Source of the DNA: Lunularia cruciata
Lineage: Eukaryota > Streptophyta > Marchantiopsida > Lunulariales > Lunulariaceae
NCBI GenBank assembly: GCA_948567375.1
Contig: OX419759.1
Span: 42,870,593-42,934,592, forward strand
DNA length: 64,000 nt
Direction of reading: 5' to 3'
Every line of letters begins with the position of its first letter. The first letter of the stretch is position 1. Both the position numbers and the translations under genes were made by a program. The notes under the pieces are model-generated. The model made no database searches and was not told the origin of the DNA. It was given only the letters and a program-made list of their open reading frames with translations. Below are positions 13,701 through 24,049 of the stretch, in pieces.

Positions 13701-14850
13701 CATATTAAGATCTAGAAATGTTGGCTTCTCCACAAAAAGTACTGATAGATATCAGTACTTTTTGTGGATAGAGAGATTCTTGTGCTCATTCCTCTTCAAA
13801 ATAACCTTACTTCTGACCTTGACTTGAAGTACTCCATTACCTACATCCCACTAACATTATCAAATTCTTCCACATGTTAGGAATATACTTAACCTTAGTA
13901 AACATGCACATTGATCTACCAAACATCTGAACCCTTGTAGATCTAGTGCACACAATCCAACAAGAGTATTATTTCTCATCAAAATTGAACCATTTAGTAT
14001 ATAATAAGAATTGGAAAAATCTCAAATGTAACAAATGTGATAAAAAAAAGTGTAATCAAGAAGTCCATCATCATCTGTCCTCTTGGATGAAGTCCAAGGA
14101 GCATACTCTTTGCTTCACAAATCATACTCATCATTCACCACATCTTATTTCTTATTTATCATCACTTGTTCCCACACTTGGTAAAGATAAATCATCTTCC
14201 TTACCATGACCATCTTTCTTCATTTAGCATAGTTTGCCACACTCCAATAGATCATCATTTTCTTGTCTTGGGATTTCCTTCTAAACTTAGATCCAATTTT
14301 ATTGTGTTATAATGGTGGATCAATGGCATATTGGTTCACATTCATAGCCACCTTGGACAATTTCAATGATTGAGAAGAGAACACTACCTTCTATTGAATA
14401 TTTTCAATTAGTAAAGTATTGACTCCCTCATTGTAGATGATGATCTTTCTATCACGATGTAGAAACATTCATGACAATGACTGATATGAGATAGCAAGAA
14501 ACTGAAGAAGACTTAGCAAGTACTTACAAAATCTCTAAGACTTTGCAAGTCCACCACAAGATCATCGAATCAAGGTGATCTTACATCTTGGTTCCTCCAT
14601 CTGTCACCTTGAAATTCATCCGCTTCAAGGATGTGTAGAGGTGATTTGATAGCTCCTTGCAATAGTACTTCCATTGAAGTGCTTCAACCAATATAATGCA
14701 ATCCAAATGACCTTTTACTTATTGCTATAGATAAAGGATTACAACACTCATATCCTACTCCTATACATCTCTCTACTTCTCCTTTGAAACAGTTTTTGGA
14801 TTTAGGCTTCAACAGTTTATTCAAGCCTATTGCCCAAAAGGACCTCTTCA
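10797..14850 (-). mobile_element. Ty1/copia internal region, fossil
   Basis: Minus-strand copia retrotransposon. Parts from its 5' side: gag-like region (about 14400-14850), GAG-pre-integrase segment (about 13411-13698, WHLLLGHMNERNLAIL), integrase remnants (about 12938-13400), reverse transcriptase start (about 12250-12420) and RNase H (about 11050-11350, QQIDMRYHFIRQV). A purine-rich tract (complement of CTCTCCCTTT near 10797-10808) is followed by TGTTAG at 10796, the expected start of a 3' LTR running toward lower coordinates. The far end of that LTR and the 5' LTR were not found. Heavily broken, with many disruptions, so probably old. Confidence 0.8.
13729..13768. repeat. Perfect inverted repeat, 19-bp arms, 2-bp loop
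   Basis: The left arm starts TCCACAAAAAGTACTGATA and the right arm is its exact reverse complement, separated by GA. It lies within the copia fossil near its integrase region. Such a structure could come from a fold-back duplication or a small foldback insertion. Confidence 0.95.
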
Positions 14851-17000
14851 ATTGACCTTCCTACAATAAGTAACTGACCATGTGTATCCAACTTTGCTAT
14901 CTCAAACCTAGACCGTCCAAACTTGAGTGTCCTATAGTGGTCAACTTGACCTCTGAATGCTCCTCCCGTAAAGTTCTTGTTGTGCTTGATGCCTTGAACT
15001 CTCTCTTGTTGAGGTCAATAAGAGGAAATTGAGAAAATCACTCACAACTGATCTTATTATCATAACTAAGCACCAAAACTTTATCGTTTTTATTGGTGTT
15101 TTTATATTGTTTTACCACTTTTATTTCCGACCAAAAAGCTGATCCATAGTGACCAAAAATGTTTCTGGATTCAATTCTGTTACCAGCGGTCCAATCTGTA
15201 ACAGATCTTTAGTTCACAACCTCTCCCCTATTTTTCTCACATGTTCTCCTGCTAAGCCGTGGAAGCAAATCTTGGACTCAAAAGTACCAGCTTGCTTTGG
15301 TCTATCAGTTGATCTATAGTTTGTTCAATATTTCAAAAACAATTTGCACATCATGATGAAAGTCATCTGCACTGGCTATAGCCGGCCGTAACTTCTAGCG
15401 AACATCTTCGGTTTGTCCCCTTGAGCTTGCAACTCAAAACTTAACAAATAGTATATTAAAATGATAGATTTTCCATAATGTGTGATTTCAACCTCTCTAC
15501 TTTGTTACTGGAACAAAGATATCGCACATAAGAAACACTTATACAATGTAATCAGATCTTCACTATATTCTTAATTATACAGGAATAGAGATCAAGAGGT
15601 CAGAAGGATAACATCTACTCCCATACGGGGCTTCTACACTTAAATAAAAGACATAATAAGCAACAAGAGAAGTTTAAGAATAACAGATGAGTCTATTGAT
15701 GAATAGTACCATGTGAATTCGAGTCTGCTACAAAGCTTGAATATAAAACTCTTATAAATCCTAGTTTGCCGCCAAGCGCGGCTCTGTGCTGTAGAAGTTA
15801 CTGGTGCCAACCCAAAAGTATATTAAAACAGTACCTAACTATCTACAATCACATTTTTATTTGTCTATTGCCTTAGTCTTAGATGATCAACGATCCGATT
15901 CCTGGTACTGTCAGTCCGGGTCAGTGGAGTTGACTGGTCTGCCACATGTTCTTCTTCTTGTGGTGAATCCAATCTGCAAAAGAGAAAAGTGCGACCACAA
16001 AGAACATATGAAAGACTCCATCAAGCCTTACAAGGGAGAGGCAAAAGAGGTAAAATGGGGCTAGGCCCCAATAGTAACAATATGAGAAATTTGCCCTATT
16101 GCACATAAGATATCCAAGCTATGCAAGTAACAAGGTCTCCAAACTACTAGAGCATCCTAAGAAGTATCACCTATGGATTGCACCAACCAATGCTCTTTCT
16201 AGAACAATGGACATACTATATCTAAAATATGCTACAAAGTATGAGAGTGAGAGTGGTACCCTTGGTGTCTAACATGATAAGTTCTCTTGCACTCTCTGAC
16301 AAATGTGTCAAATGTCATGTTCATAACTCCATATAACTCCAAAACTAGAGGAACAAAGAATGCATTACAATAACTATTCACTATGATATCTTGGTCCACA
16401 ACCCAAGTGTTCCTTTAACACTTTTGAAAGTATTTTCTCTGTTTCTATAGAGTCTAAGTACGTGTTGCCTCAAGCACTATCCGCGCATATGATCAAAATC
16501 TCAATCTGAAATTTACCCAACAAAACCGGTGGCTACACTGATCTATATTTGAAAAGAAATTACTGCTATAGAATGTAATAGAAGCTTAAACTTCCAAACT
16601 CTGACGGATCTGTACTAAGTACTGTAAAGTACAGTTGACTTGAGCTCTCACATGAAGCCAACTCCTCCAACTTCAGCACTAAAGAATTAGGAGAAAACTT
16701 TAAAGACTTGATAAACTGCTTATATAAAACATTCAGAATGGCATTACCTCCCCGAGCGTGATACCATTTGCTAACAAAAAGATAGCATGCACATGTGAGA
16801 TACTACACAAAAGACACAAGAGAACTGTCACCATAAGAACAACGTGGTTCGCTTGATAAGAGGCTCCATCTAGAGAGGTCCCATCTACAAAACACATAAG
16901 AATTAACTGATACTCTAGGCTCGTCTAGCCAAACCATGTCTCTCACAGCAAGAGCTTTCTTTCTCCTTTTTCAAGTTTTGTAAGAATGACCCCTGAAATC
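14851..17000. other. No gene recognised; includes a dispersed repeat copy
   Basis: Beyond the copia gag region no credible coding sequence is seen. The only structured part is about 15960-16250, which matches the 39644-39936 repeat in inverted orientation. The rest has no features I can name. Confidence 0.4.
15960..16250 (-). repeat. Dispersed 300-bp repeat, copy 1
   Basis: Read on the minus strand this stretch aligns along its length with 39644-39936 on the plus strand, sharing blocks such as TTGCATAGCTTGGAT, TTTCTCATAT and CCCATTTTACC. By eye the identity is roughly three quarters. The 39.6-kb copy has an open frame through its first two thirds; this copy does not. The family is not recognised. 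Confidence 0.75.
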
Positions 17001-17258
17001 ACACACTGGCTTTCTCAAACGCATGTATATACTGGTAGTCTATCTAACCACCCTAGTTAAAATATTAACTACGGTTAGACTAACTATACTGACTCAAGAC
17101 CAAAAGGTTGACTGTCAACAAAGTTAAGGTTACACACTTGCTTTCTCGAACCCAGGTATATACTCGTAGTCTATATAACCCTTGTTAAGATTTAACTACG
17201 GTTAGAGTAACTATACTAACTCAAGACGAAAAACTTGACTGTTTAACGTAAGTTAAAG
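17001..17258. repeat. 131-bp tandem duplication
   Basis: Two diverged copies in tandem, starting at 17001 and 17132. Shared blocks include TAGTCTAT, AACTACGGTTAGA and AACTATACT. There is no coding potential. Confidence 0.85.
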
Positions 17259-19751
17259 TTATGAGTGGTGAGTGCAAGTTGACGTGCATTGAGAGTAGCA
17301 AGGACCTGCATATCACTTTCATAGGTGAAATGTGATTGTCATCTGTTGTTCCTCTTCGACCAGCGACTCTTCTCTATCCTGGCAACTGGCCTTTAGATCT
17401 TCCTCCAGAGGTGCCTTGGTCGTGCGCATTATGCGATGTTGCATACACCATCTGCTAGTACTAAGATTTACAATGATGATCAATGCAAGGCATACTAACT
17501 GCAACATAGAATCTAAACAGAGGAAGAAAGTTCAGGTCATGATCATCAAGTTCACTCCTTTCACCAAGAATATATAGATGCATGATTCAGAGTTAAAATA
17601 TGGAAGCCGTGTGAGGGAAAAGGTCTGGAATGGGGTGGGAAGGTTAAGAGGTAACATAATACTCTTAGGAATGGAAGTGAAAGAAGCTGCTCAAAAGAGT
17701 ACTATTGAGTTCTAACCATCTAGTAAATGTAATGAACTGACAAACTCGAAACAATTTATAGAATCCGAGCTCAAGTCGGATCAAACTGATTTTCCAGTTT
17801 GGTCTCGCAAAGTTCTCGTTTACTCCGAACTGTCATCCACACCTACTTGGACCAACCTTGGAGCAACAATCTTGCAAGAGAACCTGAAGATACTACTTCT
17901 TTCTTGTGTATAGCGGAGGGACACAACACAATATCCATGGCGGAGGGGACCACTAAAGACATCGTACCGTAGACGTGACCAGCAGAAGGAAATGATGGGC
18001 AATTCTTTATAGACTTGGAGAAGTTGTCTCATAGGGCTGCAAAGGTCTTGCTTTTCTGTTTGCGCTTTTGTTCCACTGTTTGGCTCTCTTTGATTCTTAT
18101 GAGGCATTGGTTGACGAGAATGTGATTGTTTGCATCTCGGATAGTCAATGAGACTAGCGAGTGTTATCTTTTTCAGTGTAGGTTTGGTTGAGGGTCACTT
18201 TAGTGCCGTAGATATGATATCTTGAGGAGACGGAGAGCACGCAGAATTACAGAATCGAACGATTCCGAACACTGGTGTTGCGCGTCTCACTTTGCATCAC
18301 GAACCGGTAATGGTGTTTCTCCTGACTCCCGTAAACTTACTGCCAATTGATCCCTTACTTTAGATCGCATATTCAGACCATACGCCACAGTATTAAGAAA
18401 TAGTAGACCTGTCGACTCCAGAGACGTGAACCGCTTGTAGCATATCAAACACACGATTGATGGTACGGAATTACAAATGGAGGACTTGTGAGAAATTCTA
18501 AGAGCCGCTGCTACTGTAGAGCAGTTGAGAGGGTTGCGAATGGTCGGAAAGCGGTTCCAAAATCGGTTGAAATCAGTAAAGTTGCGTCTTAAGTAGAGAT
18601 GAAACATGTATTCTCCCTGTGTCTCGGTTAATGCTCAGCTAGAAAGAAAGAGTTTTGTTGGCAGTTCGGCAACGCTTGTCTCGCCCACAACAGCTCATTA
18701 ACCAGTGAATGCACCTCCAGATACATTTCAACAGATACATCTCTCTACTGACGATGCGGTGACGTCGTCACGGTTTTTCTTGAATGGACGTCCCTGGTAT
18801 GTGACATGCAACATAGCTATAAAGGATTTTTGCTGCTGATGAAAGCCACTATTGGTCATCATCGGGAAGGTATACTTGCACTGGCGGAGAAGATTTGATC
18901 CTGCCCACACAAACATGTGGTCCAAGGATTGTCTACACATATTTGGACCACATGGACCCTTCAGTTCCCACAATCAGTAGAATCCACAAGCTCAACGTTT
19001 ATCGAAATAGACCGGATGGTGCTAATCTGGAGACAAAAGGTTAGGAATCTGTCACCTAGAATCCACTAGACCGAAAGTGATTGCCGTACACACATTAGTA
19101 TACACTCATGTCTGCTCTTCCTGCTAGTAGCACCAGTCAATCCTGAGATGGAAGAACAGTTAACGATCTGAACCCTGATCAGAAACAAAACTTATATTTT
19201 CCAGTTGAAGACAAGCTTATGGAATAATCTAGAAACAGAAGGATCAAAATATTTCTTTCAAACTCAACGGAATACTTGACTCGTTTGCTGGATAAAACCA
19301 TTCGACAATTTTCATCTTACAATTCTGGATTACTAGGTCCAGTACTAGTCTGAAACAGAACCACGTACAATCCACGATTTCTGGTACCAGGTTTAGTTGG
19401 TAGATGAAGTATAAGAGACTGTCTTTTTGACAAGTCTCGAAGAGTCACAGATCTATGTTTTACAATTTCAGGTGCTGGAAAGTCATAAGCAAGTTTGAAG
19501 ACGCACATACATAAGACACAGGGGATGCAGATCTGAGACGGTCGTAATCATCTTTTAGATAAACTTATGTACATGATGACACAGACTCAGAAACTGCCCT
19601 CTGGCAAGTTCAGGCTACTGCTTTTGTGCTTCCTGTCTAAAATCAAGGACAAATTCAGTCTTTCAGAACCTTTCTCCACATTTTGGTGCAGCTCGATATA
19701 TAGGAAAAAATACTCTTGAGTACAATACTAGGTCCTATACAGGCGACTTGA
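17259..19751. other. No gene recognised downstream of the monooxygenase
   Basis: Several open frames of 60-106 codons occur on the minus strand but none resembles a known family, and none shows a shared frame with plausible splice sites. The part nearest 19751 is expected to include the 3' untranslated region of the monooxygenase gene. Confidence 0.4.
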
Positions 19752-21626
19752 TCAAAGCACATGATGCACGGGGGGAAGCCCATAAACGGGAGTGGGAATT
19801 CCTTCCAACCGCGCTTTGAGCTGAAGTGCAAGACACGCAGAGAAGTGTCTGCACTGGTGCAGATTTCCACCCATAAACCATAACCCAGGCTGTTGAGTTG
19901 GCTTCCACATATTGCGCAGCTCCTTCTCCCAAGGCCCGGGGTCATTGGTGGTGTTAGAGCCCAATCCCCAGCAAATTCCCACCTTATCTGCTACCTCCTG
20001 TGATATGAGCTTCGCTGCCCATTGACTCATGTTCCCATAACCGGTTGCGTAGACTATGAGATCAGCAGGAAGCTCACTACCGTCGGTGAAAACCACCGAC
20101 TTAGGTTTGATGTCCTTCACATCCACGCTGCTCTTGATCTTGATGGATCCGTTCCATATGAGTTCAGATGCCCCCACATCAATGTAGTATCCGCCTCCTC
20201 GCCTCAAATATTTGAGCCAAAGTCCCGACCCATCATCACCAAAGTCTAGAACATATCCTGATTTCGAAAGCCGCTCATAGAAGGGAGCCTCTTCTTGAGC
20301 AATTCTCTTCATGCCTACTTTCGCGAATTCAGGAAAGACCTTGTAAGGTATTGAAGCGTAAGTCAGGTCAACTGTGTCAACAGGAGGTCCACCTTCACAG
20401 TATCCTTCGTTCTTTAAATTGTTGAGGCAAGTGTTTACGCGCAGGACGTGACTGGAACTTCTCTGCACCATAGTTACCTGAGCTGCTCCATTCTCGTATA
20501 GATCTGAAGCAATATCGTGAGCAGACGTGTTGGAGCCAATTACCACACATTGCTTCCCACGCCACTTCTCCCCAGTATCAAATTTGCTCGAATGACACTG
20601 TAAACCCTCGAATGACTCGTGTCCAGGAAATTTAGGCACATTTGGGAAGCCAGATAATCCTGTGGCTATGATAAAGTGCTTCGGACGCAACTCAATCACC
20701 TCAGTACTCGCCCCCGAGGTTCTCTCCAAGGTAACCTCCCAGAAGCCCTCCTCAGAATTGTATTTAGAGGACTTACACTCAGTAGAACCCCAGTAATTGA
20801 GCTCCATCAATTTGGTATAGGCTTCCAGCCAGTCTCCCATCTTATCCTTTGGAGAAAACACTGGCCAATTAGGTGGGAAGGGTAGATATGGTAGATGGTC
20901 ATACCACACGGGATCGTGAAGACACAGAGTTTTGTAGCGATTTCGCCATGAATCCCCAGCCTTTGCATTTTTCTCCACAATGATCGTGGGCACTTTCAGC
21001 ATTCGAAGTCTGGCTCCCAAAGAAATTCCTGCCTGTCCACCTCCGACTATCAGGCAAAAAGGCTGAGTTGTATATCCTAGCTTCTGCTTCTCTACCAAGC
21101 TCTCCTCTAACCATGTTTTACCCCCTCCGATGGCTCCATGAAGCGTACCTAAGGGCCGTGCCCCGTTCAGCTGTTCTTCGTACCCTTTCAACTCAGTCAA
21201 AGCTGTCAAAAGCGTCCAGCATTTACCTCCTCTAAGTCTCAGATGTCCTCGCCCTCTCCCTACCGAAGTCTCAAATTTTATCAACGCTGATTGAAGACCG
21301 TCTTTGCTCTCCACGTTCCCATCGAGCTCCCACCTAACGGATTTCACTTCATTCAGTGTCGATTTCATCATCGCTGCAATCTCATCTCGAGACTCTGCAG
21401 TGTAAAAGTTCCAAGTGAACGCAACCAGGTCTCTCCAGTAGCAGTCTTCCTCCAGGAAGAGGGTCACCAAGTGAACAATGTCCTGCTTTTCCAACGTGTC
21501 TTGGAGCTCAGATAGCCAAGCTTTCACCACCTCGGTGTCACTCACGCCATTCGATTTCACCACCTGACTCGATCCATTCTCGTTGACCACCTCACTAGCG
21601 AGCTCAACCGATCCATTCGTTTCCAT
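19752..21626 (-). CDS. Two-domain flavin monooxygenase (NTF2/SnoaL-like plus YUCCA/FMO-like)
   Basis: Intact single-exon frame. The frame is open to 21671, but that codon is GTG; the first ATG is at 21626 in a good context (A at -3, G at +4), giving 624 residues starting METNGSVEL. Numbering from there, residues about 30-150 look like an NTF2/SnoaL-type fold (DIVHLVTLFLEEDCYWRDLV). The monooxygenase part follows: FAD-binding IVGGGQAG near 193-200, FMO-type motif FEGLQCHSSKF near 339-349, NADP-binding VVIGSNTSA near 362-369 and YATGYG near 526-531. Canonical plant YUCCA proteins are about 420 residues and lack the N-terminal domain; this longer layout is typical of fungal and bacterial FAD/NAD(P)-dependent oxidoreductases. 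It probably oxygenates a small organic substrate using FAD, NADPH and O2; the substrate is unknown and an auxin role is only possible. No signal peptide or membrane segment is evident. Confidence 0.92.
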   Translation of the reverse strand: METNGSVELASEVVNENGSSQVVKSNGVSDTEVVKAWLSELQDTLEKQDIVHLVTLFLEEDCYWRDLVAFTWNFYTAESRDEIAAMMKSTLNEVKSVRWELDGNVESKDGLQSALIKFETSVGRGRGHLRLRGGKCWTLLTALTELKGYEEQLNGARPLGTLHGAIGGGKTWLEESLVEKQKLGYTTQPFCLIVGGGQAGISLGARLRMLKVPTIIVEKNAKAGDSWRNRYKTLCLHDPVWYDHLPYLPFPPNWPVFSPKDKMGDWLEAYTKLMELNYWGSTECKSSKYNSEEGFWEVTLERTSGASTEVIELRPKHFIIATGLSGFPNVPKFPGHESFEGLQCHSSKFDTGEKWRGKQCVVIGSNTSAHDIASDLYENGAAQVTMVQRSSSHVLRVNTCLNNLKNEGYCEGGPPVDTVDLTYASIPYKVFPEFAKVGMKRIAQEEAPFYERLSKSGYVLDFGDDGSGLWLKYLRRGGGYYIDVGASELIWNGSIKIKSSVDVKDIKPKSVVFTDGSELPADLIVYATGYGNMSQWAAKLISQEVADKVGICWGLGSNTTNDPGPWEKELRNMWKPTQQPGLWFMGGNLHQCRHFSACLALQLKARLEGIPTPVYGLPPVHHVL

Positions 21627-23407
21627 GATTCTAGTACCAGCTGTGGTTATCAAACACAAGCTCAGAAACACCCAGCTGCTAGCGATTTGTAAGAAGACTG
21701 CGGATGTTCTGAAGACTCTATGTATCGATCATATGCTCAGCTATGAGAAGTTCCTCCTACCCGATATCCTCGCACCTCTGGCAGTACTCTAGCTGCTTCT
21801 GCTCTGCGGTGACAAAAATACATTTTATCAATTCAGTGCTGATCTACACCTGACGAGAAGACACGACGTCTGATCCACGAATCAGCCCAAAGATTATTCC
21901 TTCCAACTGTGCCCATCCATTCGGAATGTGCGACGCTATGTAAATGAAAGTTCAGAGAATAAACAAAAAAAAATTGTCTTGTTTGGCTAGGCTTTTAAGG
22001 CTCGAACCGAAGGGCCCCAAGCACGGAGTAAGCGACCCGAGTGGCTGCGAAGGCCCGAAGAACCCACTACCTCGAGAACGGTCCCGACTGTTTAATGCAA
22101 TAATCTCCACGAGCCTGAAAGCTTTGCACAAATCAGTCTGTCGTCTGTCACTGATTGACATCCATAAGCTTCATCAGTCAACTGATAATCCGAGACCAGG
22201 AAAATTTTGTCTTGGGAAAAGATTCCCTTCAAGAAGATAGTCAGATCATGTCGAAATGTCTCGGCTTCCGAGTCGCAACGTGTCCGATACAGCCCAGGCA
22301 CTTTGAGGTGCGATTGGATAAGGTGGGCCCCAACCCTTGATACCTTTTACGGTCACAGTCAACTGCAGTTGTACGAGACGACACAAAGGGATGGTGGATT
22401 CTTCTTCTACTGTGGTTAGTAAGCAATTGAGTCCTGGCGAACACTGGGTGAACCATCTTCTTCACCATCAACCATGTTAACTTTCTGCTACACTAATCAA
22501 TTCTTGTTCTTGAGGCAGTCAACGGCGGATGCAATTGCCATCGACTTATCGACTGTAGTGTCAAATTAATGCGGGCATCTCTATGATTGTCGGTGGACCT
22601 TGCATTCAGCAACTACTACTAATGATGCTTATGTTTGAGATGAGAGTCTTTACAGTAATCAGCTTGCGTTTGAGATGGACGGATTTCAGATGGAAATCTG
22701 TAAATGGAGTAGTTGATTTAGTATACTAGTTAACTTAGGGATAAGTTCAATTTACAAGTAAAGTTAAGTGATGTTTTAACTTGCACGACAAGTTAGATTA
22801 ACAGATGTTTAGTATAAGTAAGAGTTTTGTACAAGAGACATGACTTCTTGCTCAATGGGTAACAACTAGCAAGAAGGTATTCAGCTTGTCTGGTGATTAA
22901 ACTAATATGATACGTTATAATCTGCGTATATAGTATGATAAGTGTATTATGATAATTTTATTACACCAACCTGCAAGTCATTCAGCCTGCATGGTATTTG
23001 AATAGCTTGTTAATAAGAAACAAGAAAAAACAAAAACTCTTCCTGTCGAATGCAAATATGTTTAGTAACATCATATGCTAGATTGGAAGTGTTTGTGAAT
23101 CTTTCGATCAGATTTATGACAATTTCATCAACTTTCACAACAAATTTCACCCATTTAGCAAGGTGCCATATCCACAAGAGGAGCATGCTTCTCCTCCCGC
23201 TGTCTAACTCTTCCTACCAGAACTAACTATCTGCATCGAAGATCAAAGGGTGGTAGAAGAGGGAAGGTAAGCCAGGGCATCACCGATATCTCCTCTAGAG
23301 TCGTTGAGCTGATCTTCGATCGAGTCATCACAAAATCAAATGGAAGGACATGTCGAGCACATATTGCTCTAAAAGCCAGGCCATCTTGATCTCCGCAAAA
23401 AGTAATT
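21627..23407. other. Upstream region of the monooxygenase gene; no gene recognised
   Basis: Expected to hold the 5' untranslated region and promoter of the minus-strand monooxygenase. I see no convincing TATA box at a defined distance and no coding region. It becomes AT-rich from about 22700. Confidence 0.4.
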
Positions 23408-23427
23408 GTCCCTTCGGGGACATCCGA

Positions 23428-23459
<32 letters not shown>

Positions 23460-23497
23460 GGCCCCTGCGCAAGGATGACACGCACAAATCGAGAAAT
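23408..23497 (+). pseudogene. U6 snRNA-like sequence, probable retropseudogene
   Basis: About 90 bases match the plant U6 snRNA consensus from memory, from the 5' stem-loop GTCCCTTCGGGGACATCC through the ACAGAGA box (spliceosome 5' splice-site pairing), AGATTAGCATGGCCCC and GATGACACGCAC. The match breaks off after ATCGAGAAAT: the last ten or so bases and the terminal T-run of a real U6 gene are absent. Upstream there is no plant upstream sequence element (consensus RTCCCACATCG) near -60 and no TATA box near -30. This points to a 3'-truncated copy made by reverse transcription rather than a working Pol III gene. Confidence 0.85.
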
Positions 23498-23777
23498 TAG
23501 AACAAATAGAGTCTTCTAGTACGAAGGTATGGCAAATGACCATGAAAGTTCATGCACGATCATGGACATCAGATATTTTATGGCTTGATGATGGCTGGTT
23601 AAGAACGGTATAATTGCACACTTCAACCCCGCACGACATTACGAACGAGGAAGAAGAGATTAGACTTCGGTTGAGATATTAAAATCTGAAGCCTATTTGG
23701 TTTCTCGTGCTGGGTCTCATGCTGTCAGCCGTGCTGGAGGGCTAACCAGAGCATCGTGTTATATGTGCGACTGATGC
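23498..23777. other. Spacer between the U6-like copy and the hAT element
   Basis: No gene or structured element recognised. Confidence 0.4.
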
Positions 23778-23785
23778 ATCATGTT
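23778..23785. repeat. Left target-site duplication of the hAT element
   Basis: ATCATGTT lies directly outside the left terminal inverted repeat and matches ATCATGCT outside the right one at 7 of 8 positions. Eight bases is the normal hAT duplication length. Confidence 0.85.
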
Positions 23786-23806
23786 CAGGCCTGCTTATAA
23801 TAGGCG
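23786..23806 (+). repeat. Left terminal inverted repeat of the hAT element
   Basis: 21 bases, the exact reverse complement of 27292-27312, starting CAGGCCTG at the outer edge. Confidence 0.95.
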
Positions 23807-24049
23807 ATCGGCTGAATTACCTAAATTAGCTTAATATAGGTGTCATTTCAAAATTAATTTAGGCGATATACATTGAATGTAAATTGAAGGTCAATATATG
23901 AGAATTAGAAAAAAAAAATTGTGCAACAAGATGTACATTAGCAGTATTATCAATCAATCTATAGATTGTAATACAAGAAGCGAGGTTGCTCCTCAATTTG
24001 CATATACTGTTTTGCCTGCAGCACACCTTCAAGTCCAAAGTTTGAGAGA

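Noticed and set aside
17319-19508. Small minus-strand genes from several 60-106-codon frames
   Set aside because: No family resemblance, no consistent frame or splice structure; expected by chance and as untranslated sequence.
19752-21626. Calling the monooxygenase a true YUCCA auxin enzyme
   Set aside because: Length and the extra N-terminal domain do not fit canonical YUCCA proteins; motifs alone do not define the substrate.
21627-21671. Fifteen extra N-terminal residues for the monooxygenase, starting at 21671
   Set aside because: The codon at 21671 is GTG; in a nuclear plant gene the ATG at 21626 with a good context is the better start.
23408-23497. A functional U6 snRNA gene
   Set aside because: No upstream sequence element, no TATA box at the fixed plant spacing, and the 3' end with its T-run is missing.
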